From assembly GCA_963693085.1 (NCBI GenBank), contig OY856414.1, positions 264,067,001 through 264,131,000 on the forward strand: a stretch of 64,000 bases of DNA, written 5' to 3'. The notes beneath the pieces are model-generated. The model made no database searches. It was not told the origin of the DNA and saw nothing but the letters and a program-made list of their open reading frames with translations. Each line of letters opens with the position of its first letter. The first letter of the stretch is position 1. Position numbers and translations under genes: made by a program. This document shows positions 47,290 to 59,761 of the stretch, in pieces. This stretch comes from Alisma plantago-aquatica. Lineage: Eukaryota; Streptophyta; Magnoliopsida; Alismatales; Alismataceae.

Positions 47290-48290
47290 CACCACATTAT
47301 TTCTTCTTGGACACTGCTGCCTAAAATGTCCTATCTGTCCACATTTATGGCAAGTTCATCCCTCACTTGATGACCACTGCATTGGTGTACTATATTGTGG
47401 TTGAACTGGTGTTATTGAAACTTTAGTTGTTTAGTACCACCAATCCATTGTTCATGTGACTGTGTAGACCTCTTTTTAATGTTTGCCTCATGTTTCTTTG
47501 TCACAGACCTTTCTATCCTCCAAATTGACTTCAAAAATGTGGCAAATTTCTCTCTACTTTCTAACGTAGCTGCCTAGATAGACACCTCAACATTCAATCC
47601 TTTCTCAATATGTAGAATCTTCTCCTGCTCAGTAGAAGCCATCTGAGGACAAAATCACAAAAGTTCCATAAACCTAGCCTCATATTCATTTATTAACACG
47701 GTTCCCTACCGAACCTTCTCAAATTGTGATATCTTTTCATCTAAGTATGTTCTTGGAAAATACTTATTGAAGAATTCTTGATGAAATTCCTCCCAACCAA
47801 CCTCTTCATCATTCTGTTTTACTTCTTCTATGGCCCACCAATGGCCAACATTACCCTTCAAGAGGTATACAACATATCTGACTTTATCAACATCTGGGAT
47901 ACTAAGGATCTTAAAAGCCTTTTCTAACTCAGTGAGCCATAGATCAACATCCTCTGGGTCAGTTGTCCCAGCATATTCTATAGCTCCTACATGATGTAGT
48001 CATTCAAAAGTCTTACCAGACCCATGTCCCTCATTAGGAGTTGGTGCCCTAGGTGCTGGTGCTGGCATCCGGTCTGCCATATGCATCATTGTGGTCATAA
48101 ATTGTCCAAAAAGAGCATGAAAGGTTGGATTTTCTATCATGGCCTCATCAAAATGGGGATTCTCAGGCACTGATGTTTCTCTTGCCTGATCCCTTGCACC
48201 TCCTACTAGTGTAACAACATTGCTATCAACAACGTGTCCCTCGTGTTCTCCAAACATCTTTGAGTTATATCCCTTCTTCTTCATAAGCAA
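47290..48290 (-). pseudogene. Gag of the minus-strand gag-only element
   Basis: Met 48290, 96 codons to GSGKTFE, then TGA (48002-48000) followed by CTA, exactly as in the other two gag copies. The frame continues through GAIEYAGTTDPEDVDLWL, VGHWWAIEE and NKYFPRTYLDEKISQFEK, then meets extra stops not seen in copy 2. Where copies 1 and 2 have TAG after the core, this copy has CAG, so that stop is not ancestral while the TGA is shared. A degenerate zinc knuckle lies at about 47290-47340. Near the start it differs strongly from copies 1 and 2, showing long separation. Confidence 0.75.
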
Positions 48291-48372
48291 AAGTCACTAT
48301 AAGATATACTGGAGGACACTAGAACAGACTCAATTCCTTAGTCCTATGTCTCTTAGACTCAGCGAACCTTAA

Positions 48373-48384
48373 GCTCTGATACCA
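48373..48384 (-). promoter_or_regulatory. PBS, tRNA-iMet type, minus-strand element
   Basis: Minus strand TGGTATCAGAGC, five bases after the 5' LTR end. Confidence 0.85.
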
Positions 48385-48389
48385 AACTT

Positions 48390-51300
48390 TGTAATGACCT
48401 CCACCAAACTAATAGCAAAATCATTATGAAAAATGCGGAATAATGATAAGAAGTGGATTAACAAAAATCACTAAAATTAATACCATTTTTGCAAAGAGAT
48501 CCATTTCTAGGAAAACTCTTTAAGGAATAACCAAAACTTTATATTCACATTTATCATATATTGTGCATACACTGTACCATTTCTTCTCAAGGACAACATA
48601 TAATAGTTACTTTCTCAAAACATATACTTAAAGCAACATCAAACCTCGAGGCATACAAGCCAAAATCTCAGATTGTTCATAAAACCAACACGTACTAAAT
48701 ACAAGGACCTGAGAGTACATAGATGACACATAAGACTTCAATCTACAAGACACGACAGACAATACACTCAACCTGAGCTGTCATTGTTGTCCCTATTGCT
48801 GTTGTTCTTTCTCTACAGTACGGTCTCAATCCCCCTCGTGCACGTCCACCTAAAAAAATGTGGATCCCAGGGGGTGAGACAATTGTCCCTGTGAGATATA
48901 TAACTCTCTGCCAACAATGTTATTATCACAGTTAAATAGTATTAAACTGAGAAGAGGATAAGCAGTTTAGAACATTCTCATCTTTTAAAGCATTGCAACT
49001 ATCTATGATAGAGCAGTAAATCATCTATTCACTTTATAAGGAATATTAAGAACATATATATCATTTACCCATCATACTATATCAACATCTCAAGCTTATC
49101 CTATGATACTCATTATCATGGTATGTCATCCATGAATCATTCTCATTTCAATCTGTTGACCTTAGCCAATTTGTTAGCCATATATTGAATTGTACCAGTC
49201 ATGTAAGTATACATCATCATATTCTGTCCATGTATTGGACTATGCCAATCCTGTGCAACTATTCCAGGTATTGGGTTATTACCAATGTTGTGCAACTATT
49301 CTAGGTATTGGACTATGCCAATCTTTTGCAACTATTCCAGGTATTGAAGTATGCCAATCCTGTGCAATTATTCTAGGCATTGGGTTATTACCAATCCTAT
49401 GCAATTATTCCAGGTATTGGGTTATGACCAATCCTGTGCAATTATTCCAGGTATTGGGTTATGACTAATCCTATGCAATTATTCCAGGCATTGGGTTATG
49501 ACCAATCCTGTGACATTATTCTAGGCATTGGGTTATTACCAATCCTATGCAATTATTCCAAGTATTGGGTTATGTCCATCCTATGACATTATTCCAGGTA
49601 TTCGGTTATGACCAATCCTATGCAATTATTCTAGGATTTGGGTTATGACCAATCCTGTGCAATTATTTCAGGTATTGGGTTATGACCAATCCTGTGACAT
49701 TATTCCAGGAATCGGGTTATGACCAATCATGTGCAATTATTCCAGGTATTGGGTTATGACCAATCATGTGCAATTATTCCAGGTATTGGGTTATGACCAA
49801 TCCTGTGCAATTATTCCAGGTATTGGGTTATGACCATTCCTGTGCAATTATTCTAGGTATTGGGTTATGACCAATCCTGTGCAATTATTCCAGGTATTGG
49901 GTTATGACCAATCCTGTGCAATTATTCCAGGTATTGGGTGATGACCAATCTTGTGCAATTATTCTAGGTATTGGGTTATGACCAATCCTGTACAATTATT
50001 CTAGGTATTGGGTTATGACCAATCCTGTGCATCTATTCTAGGTATTGGACTATGCCAATCTTGTGCATCTCATCACTGAATACCACATCACCTTTACTAG
50101 GCATTACCTTGGCCAAGCCATCATACTTATTCACATCCTTTATATAATAGAAGTATACCTCTTATCTCATTTAAGCATATTCAAAACACTATAGCCCTTA
50201 TTTGGCTATAAGCATGAAGCATGCACGATCAAGATTTCATTATTATTATTATATCCATTTATTATTATTATTATTATGTTACTAAGTTTTCATTTCCTAG
50301 TTTATTTTGAACATTATCATTTCTTACATGAGACTTTTATAAACATCTTGTTACCTCTCAGTAGGCAAAAACTATTATCATGGCTCACAAGTCCCATTAA
50401 ACATCTTGTTACCTTTCACTAGGCAACAACTAATCACATGGCTCACAAGGCCCATTAAACATCGTGTTACCTCTCACTAGGTAACAACTAACCACATGCC
50501 TCACAAGGCCCATATCTATCAAAATGCATTATACCCTTCTTGTCTTAAAGTATCATTTGACATAACATACTACATGTATCACTCAATCAAGTGTATTGGA
50601 TTCAGGTGCTTCCACCATATCGGGCAAAGATGTGTGTGCTTGCTTACCATATCTCTTTAGAGGTGTGTGTGTGATTCACACCATATCGGGCAAAGAGGTG
50701 TGTGCTTGCTCCACACCATATCGGGCAGAGAGGTGTGTGTGTCCTTCACACCATAACGGGAAAAGAAGTGTGTGCTTGCTTACCATATCACTTTAGAGGT
50801 GTGTGTGTGCTTCACACCATATCGGGCAAAGAGGTGTGTGCTTGTTGACCATATCACTTTAGAGGTGTGTGTGCTCTTCACACCATATCAGGAAAAGAGG
50901 TGTGTGCTTGCTTACCATATCACTTTAGAGGTGTGTGTGTGCTTCACACCATATTGGGCAAAGAGTTGTGTGCTTGCTTACCATATCACTTTAGAGGTGT
51001 GTGTGCTTCACACCATATCGGGCAAAGAGGTGTGTGCTTGGTCCATACCATATCGGGCAGAGACGTGTTTTCTTGACATCATATTGTGCAAGAGGTGTAT
51101 ACTACACCACCATATCATGCAAGAAAGTATAAAATCATATCCATATCGTTTTAGTGAAGTAGGTGCATCACCATATCAGGTTAGAGGTGCCTGCTTGTGT
51201 GCTTGAACCCGATATCATTTTATAAGGTGATACTATCTTCTTCAAGCTCTAGACCTTTGTTCTAACTGTTATAGTTCATGGAAACAGGTCTAAGAAACTA

Positions 51301-52842
51301 CTAGAACTCATAATGTCATAAACTATTTCAGAAAATTTCAGAATTTAAAGTAGTTCATTAAGTATAGCAGTTTAGGTGATGAATAATAACATGGTTGAGT
51401 TCAAGTTATATAACCCACCTTAAGAACAACTTCAAAGCTCCAAGATCCAAAGCTCCATGTTCCTAAGGTTGAAGATGACTTATCAAAAGTCCAAGGATCG
51501 TTCACAACTCCATATACAAGGAATCATCATGGATAAGCAGTTAGTGAAGAAGAAAGGAAAGGAAGATCATAACCCTAAAATCATCTTAAATCCAAGGTTG
51601 AAGATGATCATGGCCTCACCTTAGGGTTAAGTATTGAGATCATTCTTGCTCCTTAGCACCCTTGCACGATACCTCACTACCCTTGCATGATATTCCATCA
51701 CTTGTGGCTGATATCCCCCTCACTTGTGATCAAAACACTTCACTATGGCCGATATCACCTCACTAGGCCGATATCACCCTACTTGGCCAATATGATCTTG
51801 CTATGGATGATACCCAAGGCCCTGTGCACGATACCACTTCCCTTCTGCATGATAAAAGGACCCTATGCACGATATATAAGAGCAAGGAGGTGGTAGGATT
51901 TGAAAAAGTTCAATATGGGGTGAAAGAATGGGTATATATACTTGTTGTTCATGAAGAAGTGTGAAAATGAGGTGTCATAAATTTGAGCTACTAGGTGCCA
52001 CATGTCCATGCATGGGTGACACGTGTACATGGTTGCATTAACATTTATCTTGACATGCAAAACATATGAGGATAATCTAGGGATGAATTTTCGTCCATTA
52101 CTTATCCCTTTGAATAAAATATATCAACTAAATCACCACTTTATTCACAACCCGATACAACTTTTCTAAAGAAGTTGTAAAGCGATACACTTCACCTCCT
52201 TGAGGTGCTTTTCACGTCAGGGCCTTTTCCAAGAGTCTAAAAACCAATATGAGGCTCCTCCTATGGCTCCTTGGCCGATAGGCACTCATATATAAGCTTT
52301 TCAACTTGATACAACTCAAGTTAAGGTTTCATATTCAACCCCTTTTTTTGGTCATTTCATCACCAAGATTACCATCACTCATACTTGATTCAAACATGGT
52401 GTCTCCTTTCTATCTCCTCTAAATGATACATAGAGGAAGTAGGAACATTCTAGAGATGGTAATTTGCATATCAACCCCACATTTTGGGTAAATTACAATT
52501 TGTACCAAAATTGGTGCACAAGGTACTAATATTATTCAAACATGTTCAAACTTGGAATTTAGGCTTTCCACAAGCCACCACTTAGCATCATTCTCTCTCT
52601 TATGATTCTAAAACACTTAAGGCAAGTTCAACATGTGAAAATTTGCAATATATCTCTCACTTTGGGCATTTTGGTCCAAAGCAAAGGAACATTGCTTAAA
52701 CATCATTCAATCAGGACCAAACTTGGAACATAAGTTTGTCACATGATAACAAAACACCTTAGAGGATTATATTAAATTTCTAAGAAACTTACTTAGCCAA
52801 AACAAACAGGGTTACCTCATAACCCAGGTTAGGGTCATTACA
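48390..52842 (-). mobile_element. 5' LTR of the minus-strand gag-only element
   Basis: 4453 bp partner of 40702-45107, with the same four arrays (49240-50070, 50340-50525, 50610-51120, 51655-51880). Confidence 0.85.
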
Positions 52843-52847
52843 TTCCC

Positions 52848-54078
52848 ACTCACCCTAAGGTGTGAAAACACCTTAAAACGTAGCTCATCCCTGAAAATCT
52901 CGATCTCATATCAAATCCCTAGAAATCCACCCAATTCTTCTTCCTTTCAAATTAGAAACCCTAAAAATGAGGGATTATGAAGAAATAGTGAGAAAAGGGG
53001 AAGTTTTGATACCATTTTGGATCAAATCAGAGGAGGGGTGGAATTTTGACATGTGAGAGAAGATTCACCATGACACTATATCCAAAGAAGTTAAACTTAC
53101 ATGATTTCATCATTCCTCAGACCGCAAAACCCTAGGTCAGCATCTCCATCAATTTCTCCTCTCCAACCCAAACTCTCTCTCTCTCTAGGATTTTGTTTCT
53201 CTGGGTTGAATCATGAATTATGAGAGCTCCTTGTGTGTTAGGTTGACCATATAGATAAATTGAGCTGCTTGGGTCAATTTCACTTTGACCCCTTACTATA
53301 CATTTTCTTATTTCAACAAATTTTTTTCTATCATAAAAAGGTTTCTGTAAATTTGTGTATTTCAGAGATCAAAACTCCTAAAAAATTATGATAATTTATA
53401 ATGTTGTGTATAATTGAGTTATAAAGCTTTAGTTAAAATTTGAGATAATTCCAAGCTTCCATTAAATAAATAAAAATCAAATAGTGCACTACTATCTATA
53501 ATTCTACAAAAATGTTAGTTACTGTAATTCGTCTACTAATAAGGTCTAAACGCATCAAAAAATTATGAAAATTTTACATGTTGTTTATGATGGAGTTTTA
53601 GATATTAATTTAAATTTTAGATCATTGGGATTTACCAATAAATAATTAAAAATCAAACAATATACTGCTAAACAACATTCTGTCAGCATGGTTAGTTGAA
53701 ATATATCTCGACTGAGAATGACTTTTAAAGAACATCCAAAAATTCTAAATTTTTTCACTGAAATGCATGATAGAGTTATACATATTATATACAAATTTAA
53801 AATAAATAAAAATTACATGGAAAATATGATAAATTATTTACCGTACTACTATCTTGATCAAATTCCATACTCATGTACCATCAAAACCATAATTTCAGCC
53901 AACTAGGGTTTATATTTTTCAAACCCTAACTTCTCAAACAATAGAACACTTAACATTCTTATTAGGTTTAAAACATCATAATTGAATTATCATCATTTTA
54001 GATTTAAGAAATGATCAATCCAATTAAGCATATAATCATCCAAGTAAACCCTAGTTTACCAATTAAGCTTGGATACTA
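52848..54078 (-). other. Tekay-like remnant with ~180-bp diverged tandem repeats
   Basis: No coding frame. Near 52890 the minus strand reads CGAGATTTTCAGGGATGAG, resembling the GGGGACGAAATC pre-LTR motif, followed by purine-rich AGGGTGAGTGGGAA up to the LTR at 52842. Three diverged repeats begin near 53381, 53557 and 53738 (spacing 176-181 bp; AAAAAATTATGA start). A weak PBS-like string (minus TAGTATCCAAGC, 54078-54067) ends the segment. Confidence 0.45.
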
Positions 54079-55574
54079 TGACATCCCGCTATCACACAGA
54101 CAACGAAATGCCACGCAAAAATGTGTGGAACTTCCATAAACTACATATTACCAAAAACATGGGTTAATTAAAACCGATTGAGGAAAATAGATAAACAATG
54201 AAACTATTACATCCAGATCCTTATCCTGCAAGGAAACATGTTATATAATCATAAATAAACCTTGATATGTGTCCATAGTTCATAGGATCCAGCTATCACA
54301 TAGGTACAAAGAGTTCACCACCTATTTATTTACAAAACATGCCATACCAGGCTAACAACAAGATAAACGAAACTACATCATCTATACATCATGAGACGTC
54401 ATTGAAATACTTCCAAGGACCTAAGAGTACAGGGATGATTCTAGGACTCTACTACCAAACAACCAAAACAACAACATATCTATCTCTTGCCTCCTACTAT
54501 TCTTCCTGCTACTCAACCGCAACCTCACAACCACCACCACGTCTAGCATGATCCCCTAAATAGGTTTAAAACCAGCGGGGTGAGACACATAGTCCCAACA
54601 AGAAACATAGCCCCCGTCGAAACTATAAAACCTCAAAGGAGAGATAGAACAGATAAAGTAGGTAACTGATATAAGCAGCTCATATATATGGCATAGTGAA
54701 CAGAACTAGCTTACCAAGATATCCAGGAGGCATATAACCATATATTTCTCTATGGAACATGATTGACAAGATAAGATTTATAAGAATTTATCACAAGATA
54801 TGAGGAATGTATAAATAGCTGGCAAGATATAACTAGTGCAACTATACATGTAAGGCCTCAACCAATGTTCTGTGTTTTGCCTTAAGCAGTACATACTATA
54901 CAACTAGATTACAATTTTATTATGCCCTGAGGAAGTGAGCCGGCCCGCTCAAATCCAACCTTCGGCTGCGAAGCCTAAAACCGATGCCATACAAGGTCAT
55001 TGGGAGAGCCGGGCTCCATGACCTCACCTCTTCATGGTCAGTGCACGATAACCAAAGCAGGACTACAGTCTCTTGCTTGAGTGACCTTAGGCACATGATT
55101 AGCTCACACAGTCTACCCTTTTTATCTAGCCCACCCTTGGTACATGTCACAATTCTAGTATACTTGACCCACGGGCCAATTCACCGTGCTCCTTAAGACA
55201 TGAACACATTCATTCTCTATCATACTAAGCCATGGGCTTGCTCACCATGCTCTTATACATCTTGAGTCTACAACCATAGTTGCACTCTAATCCTCCTATT
55301 TTCGGCTAGGAGAAACCCCGCATATTCAACAATATGCACTCTAGGTAATCCTGCAGGATAAACCCATTTCACCATCACCAGCTACTGACAATGATGGATC
55401 TATGGCCAGAGCAAAACTACATGAAATGTTCGATTGTAATTAATTAGTATGTTTTAGGTGAATTGTTGAGGTAATCGGGTTATAAAACATAAACAACATT
55501 GTGTCATACTACAACTGCCATTATCATATTGCGACGGGATCTCAATCCCTCATCACATAATACCATTGCCTCTC
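54079..55574 (-). mobile_element. Second diverged Tekay-like LTR remnant, minus orientation
   Basis: Plus strand starts TGACATCCCGCTATC, like the LTR end at 38195, next to the weak PBS-like string. It shares CCAAGGACCTAAGAGTACAG with the other LTRs (41020, 48703). It has a GC-richer patch around 54925-55200 and no coding frame. Truncated by the Athila-like insertion at 55575. Confidence 0.5.
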
Positions 55575-55744
55575 TGATAACCTCCAATTTTGTGATGTTA
55601 TCTTAGTATTTTTCTTCAATTTCTCACATTGTTTCTTAGATAAATTAGATAGAATCCCTAGTTATCCTCTTTTATTGCAAATATACGGTTAGATTAACTT
55701 TTCTCCTTTTTACCTATAGAAAAGACACAAAAAAATCACAAAAG

Positions 55745-56134
55745 CCAAACGATCCCAAGACCGCATGGAGTCACACTGTCCCAAGACCTCATGAAGCCAA
55801 ACGGTCCCAAGACCACATGGAGTCAGACGGTCCCAAGACCGAATGAAGCCAAACGGTCCCAAGACCGCATGGAGTCACACGGTCCCAAGACCGCATGAAG
55901 CCAACAAGTCCCAAGACCTCATGAAGCCAAACGGTCCCAAGACCGCATGGAGTCACACGGTCCCAAGACTGCATCAAGCCAAACGGTCCCAAGACCGCAT
56001 GGAGTCACACGGTCCCAAGACCGCATGAAGCCAAACGGTCCCAAGACCGCATGGAGTCACACAGTCCCAAGACCGCATGAACCCACATGGTCCCAAGACC
56101 GCATGAAGCCAACCGGTCCCAAGACCGCATGGAG
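55745..56134. repeat. 26-bp tandem array, 15 units, in LTR U3
   Basis: Exactly 390 bp of 26-bp units of two alternating forms, with consensus core ACGGTCCCAAGACCGCATG. Each core is itself an inverted repeat (GGTC..GACC). Confidence 0.92.
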
Positions 56135-56287
56135 TCCAAACAGTCTCGGGGTCCAAATGGTTTCAGAGTCCAAACGGTTTCAGAGTCCAAACGGTCTCGG
56201 GGTCCAAACGGTCTCGGGGTCCAAACGGTTTTAGGGTCCAAACGGTTTCAGAGTCCGAACGGTTTCAGAGTCAAAACAGTCTTCAAG
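56135..56287. repeat. 17-bp tandem array, 9 units, in LTR U3
   Basis: Exactly 153 bp of TCCAAACGGTYTCRGRG-type units, each with the AAACGGT core also seen in the 26-bp units. It ends in ACCGTTTGG repeats just upstream of the TATA box. Confidence 0.92.
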
Positions 56288-56336
56288 ACCGTTTGGACCC
56301 AAAACTATCCAAACCGTTTGGACTTCACTTAAGGCC

Positions 56337-56345
56337 TATAAATAA
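56337..56345 (+). promoter_or_regulatory. TATA box of the 5' LTR
   Basis: TATAAATAA in GGCCTATAAATAAGACCC, 50 bp after the last 17-bp unit. Marks the U3/R region. Confidence 0.75.
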
Positions 56346-57572
56346 GACCCAAGGTGTCCTCCCAAAGAAATCAAGTTTCAGACGCCCAGAGGCTGCCTCT
56401 ACTACTCCAAAGCTTTTCCAACCTCCATCCTCCGCCCAAAGGCTGCCGGTCTGAGATCCATGCTCCATCCTGAAGCTGCTTTCTCTCTCTTCACCAAAGA
56501 AGGTGGGAAGAGGAGACCTCATCATCGAGCAACCTGTGAAGTTTGAAGATCGTCACTCTCTCTCTTTCTAAGGGGTTGACTTTCCTCTCTCCTTTGTGGG
56601 GATGACGTTCTCTCTCTCTCTTCTCACCTCCTTCCTTGTCCTAGCTATGAGCGAGTAGTCTCTTTCACTGGGGTGCGGGGAGTAGCCCCGCTACCCATGT
56701 TTTCATCTCATGTAATGTAATCCATAGTTTGCAATATAGAGTTTCTTTCTTTTTAGTTCAACATCAATCGCTTAATGAATGCTTGTTGCTTGATCACCAA
56801 CTTGTGTTATCTTTTATCTTTTAGTATGAATTGTCTATGTTTGTACTATTAGATTCGAAACTCGATTGAATGTTGGTTCTTGATGCATGTATCCACCGTG
56901 CATTTGTTTCAGTATCTAGGAGTGTTTTTCAAGAAGTGGAGTAAACTCACTACCAATGTTGTACTTCGATACTATGAAATGGAATCAGTTGACGTGTGAA
57001 AGTACAACCATGGTAAGTTGAGAAACTCACTTTGTGAAGGGAATGATGCAAAGTAGGTGACCATTCGTTCGGGGATGGCTGACTTTGCAACATCCCCGCA
57101 CCCCTCGTAGTTAGCTCTCCGAAAGGAAGCTAAATCTACAAAGATACTAACTGTCTGGACTCTTTTTGCAGGTTATGTTTTATGTTGCATGTTTTGATCC
57201 GTGTGTAGTGGCGGTGAAAACCGATCACATCCTAGTGGCTTTTTGTCATTGTTTAACATATTTAAATTTACTTCCTTGCTTTACTTTACTTGCCCTTAGT
57301 TTAAAAACAACCAAACCAACCCTTTTGATTTAAATACCAACTATTAAAGAGATTAAGTGAAATTCCAACGTTTTCCATCTTGTTCCTCCCAAAAAGACCG
57401 TTGTCCTGTGGATTCGACCCTTAACTATACTACGATAAGACTTCCACGTATCTTAGCATACGTGGGTGGAGTTCTCAATCTAGTATAAGCAAGGCTAAAC
57501 TTAAAGATTCATCATCTTTAGGATTTTTAGTGGTGCATGCAATTCCACGTAAGTGGAAGCTCCATCAAAAAT

Positions 57573-57590
57573 TGGTGCCGTTACCGGGGA
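57573..57590 (+). promoter_or_regulatory. PBS, tRNA-Asp type, second Athila-like element
   Basis: TGGTGCCGTTACCGGGGA, five bases after the LTR end. Resembles the tRNA-Asp complement TGGCGCCGTTGCCGGG. Confidence 0.82.
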
Positions 57591-57736
57591 CAAGAGAACG
57601 TTTTTATTTCATTTAGTATCTTGCTAGTTGGTTAGGGTTTTACACTTTCCTTTAATCATTAGTCCATATCTTCCTAAGTTCATCATATCTTTGGCATCAT
57701 CTAAAAGGTGTGTTCTTTTCTCTACTCAGGTAGAAG

Positions 57737-59761
57737 ATGTGTATGCAATCATCGCATAACCTCAGATTCTCCCCTGATCCAGAGTACGACTCTAAGGTAG
57801 AGAGAAGCTTCCGCCGCCGCATCAGACTTAACTGCCAAAGAGCCATGCAAATGGCTGAAGATCAACGCCAAGCTGCATTAGTCATGGAAAGGGTCAATGC
57901 CGCCATAGCCACTCAAAGAGCACAACTCATCGTTGACACCCGTGCTCAGATTCAAGCGGAGATCCGAGCAGAAGAACAGGCCCGCATCCGAGCTGAAAAT
58001 GAAGCAGCTAACCAAGCTGCCCAGTTAGAGCTAAGAAACAAGCAATTGAGGGATTATGCGGTCCCTAAGAACTACGAAGACAATCATCTAGTTCGGCCTC
58101 CGATCATCAACATACCCAACTTTGAGATCCAGACACAATGGATTCAGATCACGTAGGGCATCTCATTCTCTGGAGGTTCTGGAGATGACTGTATGGATCA
58201 GTTGAAGAGGTTCAAGGCACTTTGCCGACTGGTCCCACAGGCCGGAGTTGCTTTCGACGCAATAATGCTACATCTTTTCCACTTCACTCTATCAGGAAGA
58301 GCTTTGAGCTGGTACAACTCGCTTGATAGGGAGCCAATAATCACCACATGGGCTCCCTTGGAAGAAAAGTTCCTGGAGAAGTTCTTCCCCCCTTCGTTAA
58401 CTTACGAAATTAGGGGGCAGATTAACCACTTCACCCAACTTCCTGGAGAATCACTCGCAGAAGCTTGGGAAAGGTTCAAAGAGCTTCTAAGAAAGTGTCC
58501 TCATCATGGTATCTCCCAAAATCAATTAATAGAAACATTCTATAGGGGAGTGAGTGATGACATCAAGCAATTTCTGGATTCCTCATCTGGAGGAAATTTT
58601 ATGAGAAAGAACTACGAGGATGCTTGGAAAATCGTCACACTTGGAGCTGAGAATCAATCCAATTGGGGACGATCATCTGACAAGGGAATCCTCAAAGTTT
58701 ATAAAGTTGAGGAATCAATGGAAATGAAGGCTATTGCTGAGGCCTTAAAGACCATAGCTCATAAACAACATGCTCTTGAAACTTCGCTCGGAGAATTCGA
58801 TAAGAAGAAAAACCCTCAAATTCAATAGGTTAAAGTTGCCACAGGGACCTGTGAAGCCTATCACGCATCCAATCACTCAACTCTGTCATGCGGTCTGCTT
58901 TACAATGTGATGATGGATATGCACCCACCACAATAGTAGTACGAACCAATCATTGAACAAACTGAAGAGAAAATACCCGAACAACTTAATTCCATTCATT
59001 CCATACCGGGACAAGCTTACTATAACCCAAGCCAACCAAGAAACCACCCCAGGTTTCAATATGGAAACCCTACGGGGACTGCCAATCCACAACACCAAAT
59101 GCAAGGAGGATCTTCTAATAGACTGCCACCAGGATTTCAAAGAAACTTTAACCAGAATCAAGGGAACCTTAGAAATAACCTACCAAGATCCAACTACCAA
59201 AGGAATCCCTCCACTTACTACCAATACACCCATCCTCCTACGCACCCACAACTACCCCCTCAGCTGCAACAATCACAGCAGCCTCAGTTAGCATCACCTC
59301 CACAACAGCCACATCAAGGACACCAACAATTTCAACAGAAAAATATCCCTTCCCAGCCCATTGATGAGATAACTATGATCAGGAAAATGCTACAATCGCA
59401 ACAAACTATGCTCGCTAATCAGCAAGCTCAGCAGAAGGCTGTAGAGGCTCAACTAGCACAAATTGCTGCCCAGTTGAAACCTCCAGCAGGCACTTTTGTT
59501 GGCCAACCAGAGTCGAACCCAAGACATGACCAGAATAGACCGGAGTAACTGAATGTTGTCACTACCAGATCAGGTTGTGTCTTTCACGAAGCTACAAGGA
59601 TCACTCAAGATAATGATGATACATATATCTTTGTTCCAAATGCTAGCCCAAGTCTAGCAATTGAGAATTCTGTAGAGACTGAAAAAGGCAAGGAAAAGGA
59701 ACAAACCCCCAAGGAGTCAGAGGTCCTACAATATAAACCTAGGATACCATATCCAGGTAGA
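57737..59761 (+). pseudogene. Gag of the second Athila-like element
   Basis: Met 57737; an Ala/Arg/Glu-rich helical N terminus (near 57830-58060) is followed by the gag core (FKALCRLVPQAG, LFHFTLSGRALSWY, EEKFLEKFFPPSLTYEI, WERFKELLRKCPHHGI). In-frame stops: TAG 58154-58156, TAG 58826-58828, TAG TAG 58934-58939 and TAA 59546-59548. The zinc knuckle just after 58828 reads CEAYHASNHSTLSC: the second Cys has become Tyr. A long Gln/Asn/Pro-rich tail follows (QQSQQPQLASPPQQP). The frame runs on into protease, so the ancestral product was a single gag-pol polyprotein. Confidence 0.85.

Larger units (their letters stand above)
40702..52842 (-). mobile_element. Complete gag-only Tekay/Del-like element, minus strand
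   Basis: 12,141 bp: 5' LTR 52842-48390 (4453 bp), PBS 48384-48373, internal region 48389-45108 (3282 bp) with gag only, 3' LTR 45107-40702 (4406 bp). The LTRs begin TGTAATGACC and end GGTCATTACA, a perfect 10-bp terminal inverted repeat. Pre-LTR motif GGGGATGAAATCC (near 45130) matches the tandem family. It is related to, but distinct from, the tandem at 6590-33259: gag is alignable, LTR ends and two repeat arrays differ. Complete LTRs and a TSD mark it as a normal insertion. Confidence 0.88.
55575..57567 (+). mobile_element. 5' LTR of the second Athila-like element
   Basis: 1993 bp, from TGATAACCTCC to CTCCATCA. U3 carries two adjacent arrays (15 x 26 bp, 9 x 17 bp), then a TATA box at 56337 and a CT-rich leader. 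Frames inside the arrays are repeat by-products. Confidence 0.82.

Noticed and set aside
47063..47404. 113-codon plus-strand frame
   Set aside because: Antisense to the end of gag and its zinc knuckle region; composition fits a shadow frame.
55843..56332. Frames repeating PKTAWSHTVPRPH-like words
   Set aside because: By-products of the 26- and 17-bp arrays.
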